A DNA stretch of 64,000 nt from Roseiarcus sp963836695 (GCA_963836695.1 CAWIKX010000010.1:248001-312000); one strand, 5' to 3'; counted from the first letter of the stretch, positions 8,347-18,056 are shown. The notes: generated by a model from the letters alone, not told the origin. A program made the numbers and translations.

Positions 8347-9405
8347 TCAGTCCCCTCCCTGGCCCTCGTTCTTGCTTTCTAAGCCGCTGATCGCTCGAGC
8401 GCGAGATCCATCCGGGTCCGCCAAGCGAAGGCGGTAGCCGACGGGCAGAAGCCGGAGGGAAGTGCGATCTTCGATCCAGCCCCAGATACCGCGTGGGAAG
8501 AGCAGAGCAAAAATAAGCGCAGTCGCGCCGAGGCCAACGAGATACCAGACGCCCATGTCGCCAAACCAGTTTTCGAGGGAGAAGAAGATGACGGCGCCGA
8601 GAATCGCCCCCTCGAAGGTCCCCAACCCTCCAACCAGCGCCATGAAGATCATGTACGCGGTCCACAGCGGACTGAAATAAGCCTTCGGCTGGAACGTGAG
8701 CGCCGTCGCCACCCAGAGCGCCCCCGCAAGCGCCGCGCCGAAGGCGGCGAGCGTGAACACAAGCCGCTTGGCGCTCGCGACCCTGACGCCGATCGATTCC
8801 GCCGCTTCCTCGTTGTCGCGGATCGCCTGGATCGCGGCGCCGAGCGGACTGCGCAGCAAGCGGAAGACGATCGCCAACAGCCCAGTCATCGCCGCAAGCG
8901 CGCACCAATAGGTGAGGGCCCGCCGACTGTCGATCGGATAGGCGTTGAGCTCGATCAGCGACGTGCCGGTTTCGCCGCGCACAAGGGTGTCGAGATTGAC
9001 CAGGAGATGGGCCAATTCCGACACAACCCACATGCCGACGGCGAATTCGCCGCCCTTGAGCCTGAGCATGGGGATCGAGAGGGGCCAGGAGAGCAAGCCA
9101 ACAATGAGCGCACCCAGGAACAGGGACGGAAAGACGCTTACTCCCATATCCGCGAGACGAATCGCAGCATAAGCGCCGAGTCCGAAGAACGCCTGCTGAC
9201 CGATCGACACGAGGCCGCAGAACCCGACCAGTGCGTTCCACATCAGCGCCAGAACGACGTAGATGAACAAGGTCGTGAGCTTGTCGACGGCGTTGGCGCT
9301 GAAGATCGCCGGGCCGACCGCGAGCACTGCGAGAATGACTGAGGCCGCGGCGATCGCGATGCGCGACTTGGGTGTCCAGCGTTCGACAGCGACGCCCGCG
9401 TTCAT
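8347..9405 (-). CDS. livM: Branched-chain amino-acid-type ABC permease LivM
   Basis: A 352-residue inner-membrane permease of the HAAT family with about nine to ten hydrophobic segments. The family loop GLVSIGQQAFFGLGAYAA lies near residues 64-82, and the ATPase-contact region AIRDNEEAAESIGVRV is near 195-210. Its start overlaps the livH stop as ATGA. The C terminus carries a polar tail of about 45 residues. It works with LivH, LivF, LivG and the binding protein encoded upstream. HAAT systems also carry aromatic acids, amides or urea, so the substrate is open. Confidence 0.94.
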   Translation of the reverse strand: MNAGVAVERWTPKSRIAIAAASVILAVLAVGPAIFSANAVDKLTTLFIYVVLALMWNALVGFCGLVSIGQQAFFGLGAYAAIRLADMGVSVFPSLFLGALIVGLLSWPLSIPMLRLKGGEFAVGMWVVSELAHLLVNLDTLVRGETGTSLIELNAYPIDSRRALTYWCALAAMTGLLAIVFRLLRSPLGAAIQAIRDNEEAAESIGVRVASAKRLVFTLAAFGAALAGALWVATALTFQPKAYFSPLWTAYMIFMALVGGLGTFEGAILGAVIFFSLENWFGDMGVWYLVGLGATALIFALLFPRGIWGWIEDRTSLRLLPVGYRLRLADPDGSRARAISGLESKNEGQGGD

Positions 9406-10304
9406 GAACGCGCTCCCACGGCGAACGCCGTCCGGATGCGCTGGCCAAGATCTCCCAAAAACAGCCGCGCAAACAGAACGGCAAGGAAGGCGATGTGGCC
9501 GGCGATGAAGAAGCCTTGCGGGGAGACGAGCGCGCCCAGACTCTGCGCAACGCCAAGCACAATGCCACCGGCTAGCGTGCCCCAGAGCGACCCCGCTCCG
9601 CCGATCACCGAAGCCTCGAAGGCGAAGATGAGTTGAGGGGCGCCGGCATAAGGATCGAAAGTCGCACGCATGCCGAGAAAAGCGCCGGCGACCGCCACGG
9701 TCGCCATGGCGATGGCCGCAGCGATCGCATTGACGCGCCGAGCGTTGACGCCAACGAGGCCGACCGTGTCGGAATCCTCGGCAGTGGCGCGGACCGCTCG
9801 ACCGATCAGCGTCCGACTGAGAAAGATCTGGATCCCTCCAAGCAGTAAGACCGCAACGGCCATGGTGAGCGCCGCGAGCTTGCCGATCGCGATATCGTCG
9901 GTGAGCGACCAGCTATCGTACGAGAGGTCGCCAATGTAGGGCGCGAGCGAGCGGGTGTCCGCGCCGAAACCCTCGAACAGGAGGTTGTCGAGAATAATCG
10001 AGAGTCCGAAGGTCGAGAGCACGGGCACGAGCAGGCCGCCGTGCGCGCTGCGCTCGAGCACGAGCCGTTGCAGAGCCCATCCGATCAGGCCCATCAGCGG
10101 GATGACGAGGCCAAGGCCGAGAAAGGGTTGAATCCCGAAGCGATCGGCCAAAACGTAGAGCGCGTAGGCCGAGAGCACCGCAAGGCTCCCATGTGCGAGG
10201 TTGATGACCCCCATGACGCCGAACATCAACGACAGCCCACAGGCAATCAGCGCATAGTAGCCGCCGAGGAGAACGCCTTGAATGATTTGATTGAGGAAAA
10301 TCAA
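9402..10304 (-). CDS. livH: Branched-chain amino-acid-type ABC permease LivH
   Basis: The 300-residue partner of LivM. The N terminus holds the family text GYYALIACGLSLMFGVMGVINLAHG, given here as separate parts (GYYALIACGLSLMFGV and GVINLAHG). The coupling segment RAVRATAEDSDTVGLVGV lies near residues 170-187. Eight hydrophobic segments are visible. Its start overlaps the livF stop by four bases and its stop overlaps the livM start, so the operon is tightly coupled. Confidence 0.94.
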   Translation of the reverse strand: MIFLNQIIQGVLLGGYYALIACGLSLMFGVMGVINLAHGSLAVLSAYALYVLADRFGIQPFLGLGLVIPLMGLIGWALQRLVLERSAHGGLLVPVLSTFGLSIILDNLLFEGFGADTRSLAPYIGDLSYDSWSLTDDIAIGKLAALTMAVAVLLLGGIQIFLSRTLIGRAVRATAEDSDTVGLVGVNARRVNAIAAAIAMATVAVAGAFLGMRATFDPYAGAPQLIFAFEASVIGGAGSLWGTLAGGIVLGVAQSLGALVSPQGFFIAGHIAFLAVLFARLFLGDLGQRIRTAFAVGARS

Positions 10305-11032
10305 GGTTGCAGCGCCGCGGCATGTGATGGTTTCCTTAGACCGAAATACGCCTCGGTGACTTGCTCTCGGCTTAGCGTTCGCGTCGGTCCTTCGATGGTG
10401 ATTGCACCTTCAAGCATGCAGATGGTGCGGCTTGCTGTCGCCATCGCGCGCTTCAAGTCTTGCTCGACCAGGAGCATGGCGACGCCGGACGATTTCAGCG
10501 CCTCGAGTTGCACGTAAAGGCGATCAACGACGAGCGGCGACAGGCCAAGCGAAACCTCATCGAGCAGCAGAAGCTCAGGGTTCATCATCAAGGCGCGTCC
10601 GATCGCGGTTGCCTGCTGCTCGCCGCCCGACAATGTGCCAGCGAGATTGCGGCGGCGGTCCTTGAGGTTAGGGAAGGCCCCCATGACGGTGTCGAGCGTC
10701 CAGACGCCTGCTCGGCCGGCGGAACGCGCGAGCAGGAGATTCTCTTCCACCGTCAGCCGCGCGAACAAACGCCGGCCTTCCGGAACAAGCGCCAAGCCCA
10801 ACGCGGCGCGCAAATGTGCGCCTCGTCCGCCGATATCCTCGCCCTTGAAGGCGATGCGGCCCGCGGCAATTCTATGCGCGCCCGCAATCGTCCGCAGAAG
10901 CGTGGTCTTGCCGGCGCCGTTCGCGCCAACGAGAGCGACCGTCTCCGATTTCTCGACGGTGAGACTGACGCCGCGCACGGCCTTAAGCTGCCCGTGGCGC
11001 GCTTCGAGACCTTCGACGGAAAGAAGCGTCAC
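10301..11032 (-). CDS. livF: ABC transporter ATP-binding protein LivF
   Basis: A 243-residue ATPase with Walker A GANGAGKTTLLRTI, the signature LSGGEQQ and Walker B LLLLDE. The length and the QDLKRAMATASR segment fit LivF rather than LivG. I chose the GTG at 11032 because it overlaps the livG stop as GTGA and begins with MTLLSVEGLEARHG, the family N terminus. The frame extends about 32 codons further without similarity. Confidence 0.94.
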   Translation of the reverse strand: MTLLSVEGLEARHGQLKAVRGVSLTVEKSETVALVGANGAGKTTLLRTIAGAHRIAAGRIAFKGEDIGGRGAHLRAALGLALVPEGRRLFARLTVEENLLLARSAGRAGVWTLDTVMGAFPNLKDRRRNLAGTLSGGEQQATAIGRALMMNPELLLLDEVSLGLSPLVVDRLYVQLEALKSSGVAMLLVEQDLKRAMATASRTICMLEGAITIEGPTRTLSREQVTEAYFGLRKPSHAAALQP

Positions 11033-11772
11033 ACCACGCCCCCGCCCAGATAGGCCTCGATCACGCGGGGATCCGCCATAACGCTTCCAGCCGGCCCGTC
11101 CGCGATGATGCGTCCGGCGTCCATGCATACCAGGCGCTCCGTGACGCGGAGCAGGATGTGCACGATGTGCTCGATCCAGACGATCGCGATGCCGCGGGCT
11201 TTCAATTCGAGGATGATGTCGACCAGTTCATTCGCCTCAGCGTCGGTCAGGCCGCCGCCGATTTCGTCAAGCAGCAGCACGACGGGGTCGGTCGCAAGCG
11301 CGCGCGCAAGCTCAAGGCGCTTGCGATCGATGAGTCCGAGGGTTTCCGCGCGTCGGTTGGCGACAGTCGTCATGCCGGTCAGCGCAAGCGATTCGATTGT
11401 CGCCTGATAGGCGCGGTCACGCTCCAATCCGCCGCCATGCGCGGCGGCGGTGAAGACATTCTCAAACACGGTCATGCCGCTGAAGGGCCTTGGAATCTGG
11501 TGCGTGCGCGCGAGCCCCCGCCGGCATCGTTCCGCCGTCGGCGCCATCGTGACGTCCTCCCCGAGAAAACGCACCCGCCCGCTGGTTGGCGCATACGCGC
11601 CGACCAGGAGGCTCAGCAGGGTCGTCTTCCCGGCGCCGTTGGGGCCGACGACGCCGACCGCTTCGCCGGCGCCGACCAAAAAGTCGACGCCGTCGAGCAC
11701 CAGGAAGGCGCCGAAACTCTTCGTCAGGCCTTCCGCCTCGAGCAGAAAGCCATCGGTCCGCACGCCGGACAT
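11029..11772 (-). CDS. livG: ABC transporter ATP-binding protein LivG
   Basis: A 247-residue ATPase with Walker A GPNGAGKTTLLSLL and Walker B VVLLLDEIGGGL. The usual LSGGQ signature is degenerate: the expected place reads LGLIDRKRLELARALA, a variant common in LivG-type subunits that lack a perfect motif. It is the second gene of the operon, 16 bases after the binding-protein gene, and overlaps livF. Confidence 0.93.
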   Translation of the reverse strand: MSGVRTDGFLLEAEGLTKSFGAFLVLDGVDFLVGAGEAVGVVGPNGAGKTTLLSLLVGAYAPTSGRVRFLGEDVTMAPTAERCRRGLARTHQIPRPFSGMTVFENVFTAAAHGGGLERDRAYQATIESLALTGMTTVANRRAETLGLIDRKRLELARALATDPVVLLLDEIGGGLTDAEANELVDIILELKARGIAIVWIEHIVHILLRVTERLVCMDAGRIIADGPAGSVMADPRVIEAYLGGGVV

Positions 11773-11788
11773 CCCGGGCGCCGCGCCG

Positions 11789-13105
11789 TCAGCTGTTGTA
11801 TGGCCTGAGTTTCGCCTCGATGGGGACGCTCGGGTCGGTGGCGTTCTCGGTCACCGGGTAGTCGAGCGGGAACCTCGACCCCGCCTTCGCCTTCACCCAT
11901 TGCGTGCCAACAATGGGCCCGGGGGAGACGTTGGGCACTGGACCCGAAGTGAAGTCGACCTTGCCGTTGATGGTGATGGTGTTGAGCGTGGCCAGCGCCT
12001 TAGCGACGGCCGGCTTGCTGTTGGGATCGCTGCTGGTCTTCAAGGCGTCGAAGCCGGCGTCGAACAGCGCGAGCGTCGCGCCGAGCTGCTGGGTCCACAT
12101 CTTGCCCGAGGCTTTCTCGTAGCCGTCGGCGAGTTCGTCGCCGCTGACTCCCGTGAGCGACGATTTATAGGGGAAGGCCTTGTGCCAATAGGCGGCGCTG
12201 GCAAGGTTGTAGCCGAGATTGCCGAGCGCGGTGACGTCGTCGGGGAAGAGACAGGCCTTGGCGATCTGGGCGATCTTGACCATCTTGGTGTAGCCTTGCT
12301 GCGCGGCTTGGCGCCAGAAGGCGGCGAAGTCCGGCGGGATCGGGAAACTGTTGAATATTTCGCACTTCTCCGCCTTGAATTTGGCGATCTGGGCCGAATA
12401 GTCCGTTGTGCCGTCCTCATAAGGGCCCGGATCGATAATCGTGAATCCACTCTTGGCGAGCGCGGGCGCGAGGTGGTCGCGGATGGCGTTGCCGTCCGCG
12501 TCGTTGGGATACAGCGCGCCCACTCTTTTATTGGCCGGAAGCAGGTTCCACTGCGAGACGTAGCACTTGTGGAATTCCGCGCCGCCAAAGCCGAAATGGT
12601 AGGTCCACTTGAACGGCGACGGCTGGCCGGGCTTGGCGCCGCGACCGAAGTACCAGGATTCCCAAGGCATCACGGTCGACAGGCAGGGAACGCCCGCCGC
12701 TTCGCAGGCGTCGGCAACCGGATTGATCGTCTCCGGCGTCGAGACAACCAGCATCATGTCGATCTTGTCGGAATTGATGAGGGTCTTGGCGAGTTGGCCG
12801 GCCCGGGAAGGGTCAGACTGGGTGTCGCGATCGAGAATGTCGACCCCGTAGGTCTTGTCGCCAACCTTAAACCCGGAGGCGAGCGCCTTGCGCACGAGCT
12901 CCAGCACATAGCCGTCGGTCGCGCCGAACCCGCCGAGCGCGCCGGTCCGCGGGCTGATAAAGCCGACCTTCAGCGTCGTCTCCGGACCCGCGGCGAAAGC
13001 GCCGTAAGGGCGCGCGGCGGCAGCGAAGCCCGCGGCGCTAGCGGACAATATCAGTCTGCGCCGAGATACCGGGCAGCCTTCGACGATGGCGGATTTGGCT
13101 TTCAT
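11789..13105 (-). CDS. Branched-chain amino-acid-type ABC substrate-binding protein
   Basis: A 438-residue periplasmic binding protein, first gene of the leftward liv operon. The N terminus has a twin-arginine-like signal (SRRRLILSASAAGFAAAA) followed by a type-1 binding fold that starts at TTLKVGFISPRTGALGGFG. Its length and Tat-like signal resemble HAAT binding proteins for aromatic or unusual solutes more than classical LivJ. The promoter should lie in the 93 bases before 13198. The ligand cannot be read from the sequence. Confidence 0.9.
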   Translation of the reverse strand: MKAKSAIVEGCPVSRRRLILSASAAGFAAAARPYGAFAAGPETTLKVGFISPRTGALGGFGATDGYVLELVRKALASGFKVGDKTYGVDILDRDTQSDPSRAGQLAKTLINSDKIDMMLVVSTPETINPVADACEAAGVPCLSTVMPWESWYFGRGAKPGQPSPFKWTYHFGFGGAEFHKCYVSQWNLLPANKRVGALYPNDADGNAIRDHLAPALAKSGFTIIDPGPYEDGTTDYSAQIAKFKAEKCEIFNSFPIPPDFAAFWRQAAQQGYTKMVKIAQIAKACLFPDDVTALGNLGYNLASAAYWHKAFPYKSSLTGVSGDELADGYEKASGKMWTQQLGATLALFDAGFDALKTSSDPNSKPAVAKALATLNTITINGKVDFTSGPVPNVSPGPIVGTQWVKAKAGSRFPLDYPVTENATDPSVPIEAKLRPYNS

Positions 13106-13198
13106 GTGTTTCCTCCCGGGCGCCGTCCGAACTATGGGACCGGCGCTTGTCCAAGATCTTTACACGTTTCGGCCGCCAATCGAAAAGCCGCCGCCCGG

Positions 13199-15709
13199 CT
13201 AAGTGAGGCCGAGGCCAGCGCTCGCCTTGTCCGAGCGATTCATCGACGAGCGCGTCGCAGCGATCTTGTGGATGATAAGACGGATGTCGCGATTGTCTTG
13301 CATGAAGCGGTCGAAGTCGACCTTCCTGAGGACCAGCAGCCGGCAATAGGTCATTGCGACGACGTCGGCCTGCCGCATCATTCCGGTCAGAAGCGCCATT
13401 TCGCCGAACAGATCGCCGCTGCCAAGCGGAATCCGCCGGCCGGGAAAGACGACCTCGGCGGCGCCGGAGGCTATGAAATAGCAGGCGTCACCCTCTTCCC
13501 CCTCGCGCACGATCCGTTCGCGCGGCGCCACGAACCTGGGCTTCAACAACTTCTGCACCCGTTCGAGCTGTTGGTCGGTGAGATCGGCGAAAAGGTCCAG
13601 ACGGCCGATCAACTCGCGCGTATCGAGTCCAAGGTCAAAGCGAGGCCGCGCTTCTCTCTTTCTATCCTCGACACTACCCTTGAGGTCTTCGTATACCTCG
13701 GCCGCGATAAGACCTTCTTGAAACAAGGCGTCATATCGTCCCATCTCGCGCCGCATCGCGGACTGACGCAGGAATTTTGCCTCGAGGGCTGCCGCGTACT
13801 GAGGATATTGCCGGCGCAAAGCGTCGAGAGCGGCTGTCGCGCGCTTGAGGCGAACCTTGAGAATAGCGTCGATGAGCTCGACAACGCGCTCGCCGAAAAT
13901 CGAGCGCGACCGTACGGCGTGCGCGCCCATGAGCTCCTGGATCAACAGACGCGTGACGAGCAGCATCTCGAACCGGTCGCCGAGCCGGTCGGCGAGAAAG
14001 CGCACGATTCCAAAGCGACGATAGAAGAAATAGGCGACACGGAAAGAGAAAGGGAAGGCGAGCGCAGCTTCGGCGCCGCGCTGATAGCCGAGACGCCCGC
14101 CGCTCCTTGCGCCCTCGCCCAGCGCTTCGGCGTTGCGCAGCAGCGCCTGCACGGCTACGGGTGACGCCGCTCGCTCCGCCATGATCTCAAGCGCGAGCAT
14201 CCGTTCCTGGTTTCCCAGCGCCACCAAGCCGATCGCCAGGCGCTGATGATCCGTGAGGCCCGCTTCCGCGGCGCCGGACGATTCGGCCGCCGCCATTCCG
14301 GTTTCATAGGGCTGGAGCGCACTGGCCACGGCTGAAGGAGAGATCTCATGCTCGTTCGCCATCGAACGAATAATCTCGCTGATCTCGGTATAGGAGAGCG
14401 CCAGCACCCGGTCGCGCAACGCCTGGTCAACCGGCGACAGGCGATCGAGACGCAGGAGGCGGATGACGAAGCGCAATGTCGTGCCGTTGACCAAGAGCGT
14501 GAACAGCACGAGGCCCGTGGCGAGGACCGCGACGAACCTTTGGATCTCTGGCTTCAGCGCCGGGTTCTCCGTGACGGCCAGCGCAAGCACCAGGGTCAAG
14601 GCGCCGCGCAAGCCACCCCAAGCGATGGCGAGCTTGTAGGCGGTGCTGATCGGCTCGGTGAGTTTGGCCAGGCTCAACAGCGGGAGGAGCAGGAAGAGCA
14701 CGAGCAGGCGCGCGGCGAACACAGCCACGATCAGCGCGGCCAACAGCACCACATCGTGGAACTGCATGTCGATCAACAGCTTCGGCACCAAAATAGAGGC
14801 CAGCACGAACACCAGCGAATGCGCCCAGAAGGCGATCTGAGCCCAGAGATCGGTGATGAACGACCAGTTGTAAGGGGTGATCCGCGATCGCCCGGATGCG
14901 CTGACGGTCAAACCAGCGCAGAGCACCGCGACTACGCCCGAAACATGCACCAACTGTTCGGCCACGATGAAGGCGAGGTAGGGAAGTGCGACGGTCAGCG
15001 TTGCTTCGGCCAACCGATCGTCGCGCGTCCAAGGGATGAGCTGCAGCAACGCTCGCCCGCCCAGGAATCCCAGAGCCGCGCCTCCGAAAAAGGAGACTAG
15101 GAACTGCTCCTCGCCAACGAGCAGGTTCGGCTGCTGTCCGGAGATGATCACGCCAAGCAGCACCGTGAACATCACGATCGCCGCAGCGTCATTCAAAAGC
15201 GCCTCGCCCTCGACGAGGCGGGTTAACCGCGCCGCGGCGCCGACATCGCGGAACACCGCAATTACGGCGGCGGGATCGGTCGTCGCCACCACCGAGCCGA
15301 GCAGCAGGCAGACCACCAGCGGCAAACCCGCGATCGGCCAAAGCGCGAAGCCGACGACAGCCGTGCAGACGATCGTTGCGACGACGGCCAGCATCAGAAT
15401 TGGCGCGGCGTCCTCTAGCATCCGCCGGACGTCGACCGTGATCGCGCCCTCAAAGACAAGCAGCGGGAGAAAGACGTAAATGAAGGTCTCAGCGCCGACC
15501 GGCAGATTGGCGAACAGCCCGGCGAGGTCGCCGTAGCGGGCGGACAGGGGCGTGTGCACCAGGACGATCGACACGGCGCCGATGGCCACCCCGATGACGG
15601 CGAGGAGCACCACCGGCGCAACCTTGAGCCGAACCGCCACCGGCTGAGAGACGGCGACGACCACGAGCAAGGTCGCAAGGACGGCGAGGAGCAGGACGAT
15701 GTCTAGCAT
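13199..15709 (-). CDS. CPA1-type Na+/H+ antiporter with C-terminal cNMP-binding domain
   Basis: An 836-residue membrane antiporter. The first 420 or so residues contain about 12 hydrophobic helices with the family text SVVATTDPAAVIAVFRDVGA, including the Asp in the ion path, and EALLNDAAAIVMF. A long cytoplasmic helical region follows, then a cyclic-nucleotide-binding-like domain near residues 700-810 (GDACYFIASGAAEVV, GSGDLFGEMALLTGM). Bacterial and plant SOS1-like antiporters share this layout. It probably exports Na+ or Li+ in exchange for protons. The last residues form a polar tail. No partner gene is obvious. Confidence 0.9.
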   Translation of the reverse strand: MLDIVLLLAVLATLLVVVAVSQPVAVRLKVAPVVLLAVIGVAIGAVSIVLVHTPLSARYGDLAGLFANLPVGAETFIYVFLPLLVFEGAITVDVRRMLEDAAPILMLAVVATIVCTAVVGFALWPIAGLPLVVCLLLGSVVATTDPAAVIAVFRDVGAAARLTRLVEGEALLNDAAAIVMFTVLLGVIISGQQPNLLVGEEQFLVSFFGGAALGFLGGRALLQLIPWTRDDRLAEATLTVALPYLAFIVAEQLVHVSGVVAVLCAGLTVSASGRSRITPYNWSFITDLWAQIAFWAHSLVFVLASILVPKLLIDMQFHDVVLLAALIVAVFAARLLVLFLLLPLLSLAKLTEPISTAYKLAIAWGGLRGALTLVLALAVTENPALKPEIQRFVAVLATGLVLFTLLVNGTTLRFVIRLLRLDRLSPVDQALRDRVLALSYTEISEIIRSMANEHEISPSAVASALQPYETGMAAAESSGAAEAGLTDHQRLAIGLVALGNQERMLALEIMAERAASPVAVQALLRNAEALGEGARSGGRLGYQRGAEAALAFPFSFRVAYFFYRRFGIVRFLADRLGDRFEMLLVTRLLIQELMGAHAVRSRSIFGERVVELIDAILKVRLKRATAALDALRRQYPQYAAALEAKFLRQSAMRREMGRYDALFQEGLIAAEVYEDLKGSVEDRKREARPRFDLGLDTRELIGRLDLFADLTDQQLERVQKLLKPRFVAPRERIVREGEEGDACYFIASGAAEVVFPGRRIPLGSGDLFGEMALLTGMMRQADVVAMTYCRLLVLRKVDFDRFMQDNRDIRLIIHKIAATRSSMNRSDKASAGLGLT

Positions 15710-15841
15710 AGAGCGAGAAACCTAGCCGGTCGCCGCCTCGGGGGGCAAGGTTGCGTTCAGCCTTCCAATGCCGGGACGGATGCCCACCTTCGAATGGCCG
15801 GCCGATTGAGCTAAGCCCATGGATGCAAGCAATTCCTGGGA

Positions 15842-16510
15842 TCAGCCGCCGCCCGCCAGAGTTTTCGGCTCGTACGGGCAAAGATCGACGAGCACGCAAA
15901 CGCCGCACAACGGTTTGCGAGCGATGCAGACATAGCGTCCATGCAGGATCAGCCAATGATGGGCATGCAGCAAAAACCGCTCCGGGACGACGCGCATCAG
16001 TCCGTCTTCGACCTCGCGCGGCGTCTTGCCGGGCGCGATGGCGAGGCGGTTGGCAACGCGGAAAACGTGGGTGTCAACGGCGAGCGTCGGCTCTCCGAAG
16101 ACGGTGTTGAGAACTACATTGGCGGTCTTGCGACCGACCCCGGGCAGCGCCTCGAGCTCCTCGCGGTTGCGGGGCGTCTCGCCGCCGTGCCGTTCGATGA
16201 TCGCGCGCGATAGCGCGACGACGTTCTTGGCCTTGGTTCGATAGAGCCCGATCGTCTTGATAAGTTCGGCAAGCCGCTCCTCGCCGAGCGCCGCCATCTT
16301 CTGCGGCGTGTCGGCGATGGCGAATAGCGCGGGCGTCGCTTTATTCACCCCCGCGTCCGTCGCCTGCGCCGACAGCACCACCGCCACGAGCAATGTGAAG
16401 GGATTGATGTATTGGAGTTCGCCCTTCGGCGTCGGATTGGCGGCCGCCAGGCGTTCGAAGATCGCCTCAGTCCTCTCCGCTCGCGCCTGCCGGGACTCTC
16501 TCCTTGCCAT
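15842..16510 (-). CDS. nth: Endonuclease III
   Basis: Base-excision repair glycosylase/AP lyase for oxidised pyrimidines, 222 residues. It has the helix-hairpin-helix LPGVGRKTANVV with catalytic Lys128, catalytic Asp146 in VDTHVFRV, and a [4Fe-4S] cluster loop Cys195-x6-Cys202-x2-Cys205-x5-Cys211, all typical of Nth. I chose the ATG at 16510, which gives the common MARRESRQAR-type N terminus; the frame continues upstream to 16621. It is divergent from a substrate-binding-protein gene. Confidence 0.96.
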   Translation of the reverse strand: MARRESRQARAERTEAIFERLAAANPTPKGELQYINPFTLLVAVVLSAQATDAGVNKATPALFAIADTPQKMAALGEERLAELIKTIGLYRTKAKNVVALSRAIIERHGGETPRNREELEALPGVGRKTANVVLNTVFGEPTLAVDTHVFRVANRLAIAPGKTPREVEDGLMRVVPERFLLHAHHWLILHGRYVCIARKPLCGVCVLVDLCPYEPKTLAGGG

Positions 16511-16666
16511 CAACGACTTATAGGCATGCGCAGCCAGAGCCGCCAAGCGCGACTCTCGACTAAAGCCCAAGTTGCTATGCGAGACGGCGGCAAGCATTAT
16601 GCCCACATGAGGCCGGGGCATTGGCGGCGCGCCGCCGGGCGAACCGTGGATTTTGGGAGGAATGGA

Positions 16667-17950
16667 ATGAAAGCGCTCGAACGGATGTTGATGCTGGCCG
16701 GCGCCCTTTGTGCGTCGCTGGCCGCAGGCGCGGCCTTGGCTGCGGACAACAAGGTCGTCATCGGCGACATCGACGACATGTCAGGACCTTACGCTGACGT
16801 CATTGGAACTGCCGGAATTGAGTCGATCAAGATGGCGATCGCCGATTTCGGCGGATCGGTCCTTGGCCAGCCGATTGAAATTCTGACCTTCGATCATCAG
16901 AACAAGCCTGATCTGGCGGCGCAGAAACTCCGCGAGTGGGCTGACACCGATGGACTGACGATGCAGCTCGGTGGCTCCAACACCGGCGTCAGCCTCGCGA
17001 TGGCCGCCGCGTCCAAGGAGAAGAAGATCCCGTTCATAGCCATCGGCGCTGCTGGCGCCTCGCTGACGGGCAAGGACTGCACGCCCTATATGATCCACTA
17101 CGGCTACGACACGACCGCGCTTTCCAACGGCACCGCCAAAACGATTCTCGAAGAGGGCGGCAAGAGCTGGTTCTTCATCACGGCGGACTACGCTTTCGGG
17201 AAGCAACTCGAGGCGGCAGCCTCTGACCTCGTCAAGGCTGGTGGCGGTACTGTCGTCGGCAGCGTTCGGGTGCCGCTCGGCACTTCGGACTTTTCCTCCT
17301 ATCTCCTCCAGGCGCAGAGTTCGGGGGCGCAGGTTCTTGCGCTCGCCAACGCCGGCACGGACACGTCGAACTCGCTCAAGGCGGCGGCGGAATTCGGCCT
17401 CACCAAGACAATGAGACCGGCGGCATTGCTCGTATTCCTTTCTGACGTCCACGCGCTTGGTCTTGAAACAGCCCAGGGCCTTGTGCTGACGACCTCGTGG
17501 TATTGGAACACGGATGACACGACGCGTGCGTTCGCCAACCGGTTCTTCGAAAAGACGAAGAAGATGCCGACCTTCCCGCAGGCCGCGATGTATTCCGCGA
17601 CTCTCGCTTACCTCAACGCAGTCAAGGCCGTCGGATCGACCGATCCCGATAAAGTCATGGAGCAGCTGAAGAAGACGAAGATCAATGACATGTTCGTCAC
17701 CGATGGCGTAATCCGCCCCGACGGTCTGCTCGAGAAGGATATGCTTATCGTACAGGTGAAGACGCCGGCGGAGTCGAAAGGCGACTGGGACTTCTACAAG
17801 ATCCTCAAGACGATGAAAGGTGAGGAGGCGTTCGGCAAGCTCGCCGAATTCGGCCTGCCCTCTGGTCAAGAAGTAAGCTGCCGTCCTCCGGCCGCGTCGC
17901 TGGAGAGCCCGCGAAGCAGGACACTTCCATCCCTACGCAGCCTACTATAA
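16667..17950 (+). CDS. ABC substrate-binding protein (HAAT/urea-amide type), frameshifted C terminus
   Basis: A periplasmic binding protein with signal peptide (MLAGALCASLAAGAALA) and a type-1 binding fold beginning DNKVVIGDIDDMSGPYADV. The start at 16667 has GGGAGG upstream. Read straight through, it ends in an unusual arginine-rich tail. A +1 shift near 17843-17850 instead gives NSACPLVKK and a stop at 17874-17876, which is the usual ending of this family, so one extra base is present by mutation or error. No permease or ATPase genes adjoin it. The IS1595 transposon lies about 110 bases downstream. Confidence 0.87.
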   Translation: MKALERMLMLAGALCASLAAGAALAADNKVVIGDIDDMSGPYADVIGTAGIESIKMAIADFGGSVLGQPIEILTFDHQNKPDLAAQKLREWADTDGLTMQLGGSNTGVSLAMAAASKEKKIPFIAIGAAGASLTGKDCTPYMIHYGYDTTALSNGTAKTILEEGGKSWFFITADYAFGKQLEAAASDLVKAGGGTVVGSVRVPLGTSDFSSYLLQAQSSGAQVLALANAGTDTSNSLKAAAEFGLTKTMRPAALLVFLSDVHALGLETAQGLVLTTSWYWNTDDTTRAFANRFFEKTKKMPTFPQAAMYSATLAYLNAVKAVGSTDPDKVMEQLKKTKINDMFVTDGVIRPDGLLEKDMLIVQVKTPAESKGDWDFYKILKTMKGEEAFGKLAEFGLPSGQEVSCRPPAASLESPRSRTLPSLRSLL

Positions 17951-18018
17951 ACGGCGGGGTACAACCAAAGCGGGAATTTCTTCGCAATAAGCGCTAGGAA
18001 AACCAAGCTAAATGAGCC

Positions 18019-18056
18019 TAAACGCTAGTAAAAGTACTAGCGGTTACTAGCGTTTA
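18019..18056 (+). terminator. 13-bp inverted repeat interrupted by the IS1595 insertion
   Basis: TAAACGCTAGTAA at 18019-18031 and its exact complement TTACTAGCGTTTA at 18044-18056 form a perfect 13-bp stem. An internal 8-bp palindrome (CGCTAGTA/TACTAGCG) lies inside. If the transposon is removed, the stem is followed by TTTTT, the shape of an intrinsic terminator. The transposon inserted inside the right arm (target duplication at 18052-18059). It may have served the binding-protein gene upstream. Confidence 0.5.

Noticed and set aside
8174..9568. A 464-codon minus-strand frame across livM
   Set aside because: It reads livM out of frame; arginine- and serine-rich, with no membrane helices or motifs.
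11450..14164. A 904-codon open frame on the plus strand
   Set aside because: It is antisense to livG, the binding protein and the antiporter, all with clear family motifs. The translated product is arginine-rich without domains, as expected of a high-GC shadow frame.
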